A DNA stretch of 35,903 nt from Candidatus Shapirobacteria bacterium (GTDB taxonomy: Bacteria; Patescibacteriota; Microgenomatia; UBA12405). The translations under genes were made by a program, and so were the position numbers. The stretch covers positions 1 to 35,903 of the forward strand of contig JAQWEN010000002.1 of assembly GCA_028704885.1 (NCBI GenBank), written 5' to 3'. Shown here in pieces: positions 35,777 through 35,903 of the stretch (position 1 is its first letter; each line of letters opens with the position of its first letter). The notes below the pieces were generated by a model. It worked only from the letters and a program-made list of their open reading frames with translations, did not search any database and was not told the DNA's origin.

Positions 35777-35903
35777 CCCATCCATTTAACTAATTCCACT
35801 CTTCCACCGTCTTTATAATAACTAGAAAATAATTCAGCAAAGCCCTCACTCCATCGACTAGAATCATTGGCATATTTTGAAATTAAAGACAAATCAATTT
35901 TTC
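35777..35903. repeat. Terminal direct repeat copy 2 (identical to 1..127)
   Basis: Direct comparison of sequence ends. Confidence 0.95.

Noticed and set aside
1-35903. CRISPR array, integrase, repressor, reassigned genetic code
   Set aside because: No regular spacer array, no recombinase or CI-like ORF recognised. Long ORFs are intact with standard stops, so genome-wide stop reassignment is not supported despite two local TAA interruptions.

Overview
The window is an essentially complete tailed-phage (siphovirus-like) genome of about 35.8 kb. The first and last 127 nt are identical, so it is a circular or circularly permuted assembly, and the MuF gene crosses the join. Almost every gene is on the minus strand; only a C39-like lysin cassette is on the plus strand. 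Recognisable modules:
- Tail completion proteins, major tail protein, a tail-assembly chaperone with a -1 frameshift, and tape measure.
- Major capsid protein, a GT-B-like protein, portal, a MuF protein with a C-terminal HExxH domain, TerS, TerL, scaffold and connector.
- Tail tip protein, Gly-rich fibre and holin-like proteins.
- A ParB-like protein next to a TET-associated-type glycosyltransferase (TAGT).
- A replication initiator, Sak4-like ATPase, SSB-like protein and YqaJ-type exonuclease.
- Many small Cys-rich ORFs.

The most unusual element is a ~0.8 kb minus-strand structured non-coding region (about 15850-16650). It carries three perfect tRNA T-arm mimics, one of them inside a complete circularly permuted tRNA core with a capped acceptor stem, as in bacterial YrlA Y RNAs. 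An HNH ORF sits in the loop of a 23-bp stem of the same region. Also notable: two early genes with clean in-frame TAA codons, a recurrent TGnTAnAAT-N5/6-ATG leaderless-type start signal on structural genes, and a four-copy early promoter/operator element. All calls come from reading the sequence; no database search was run.
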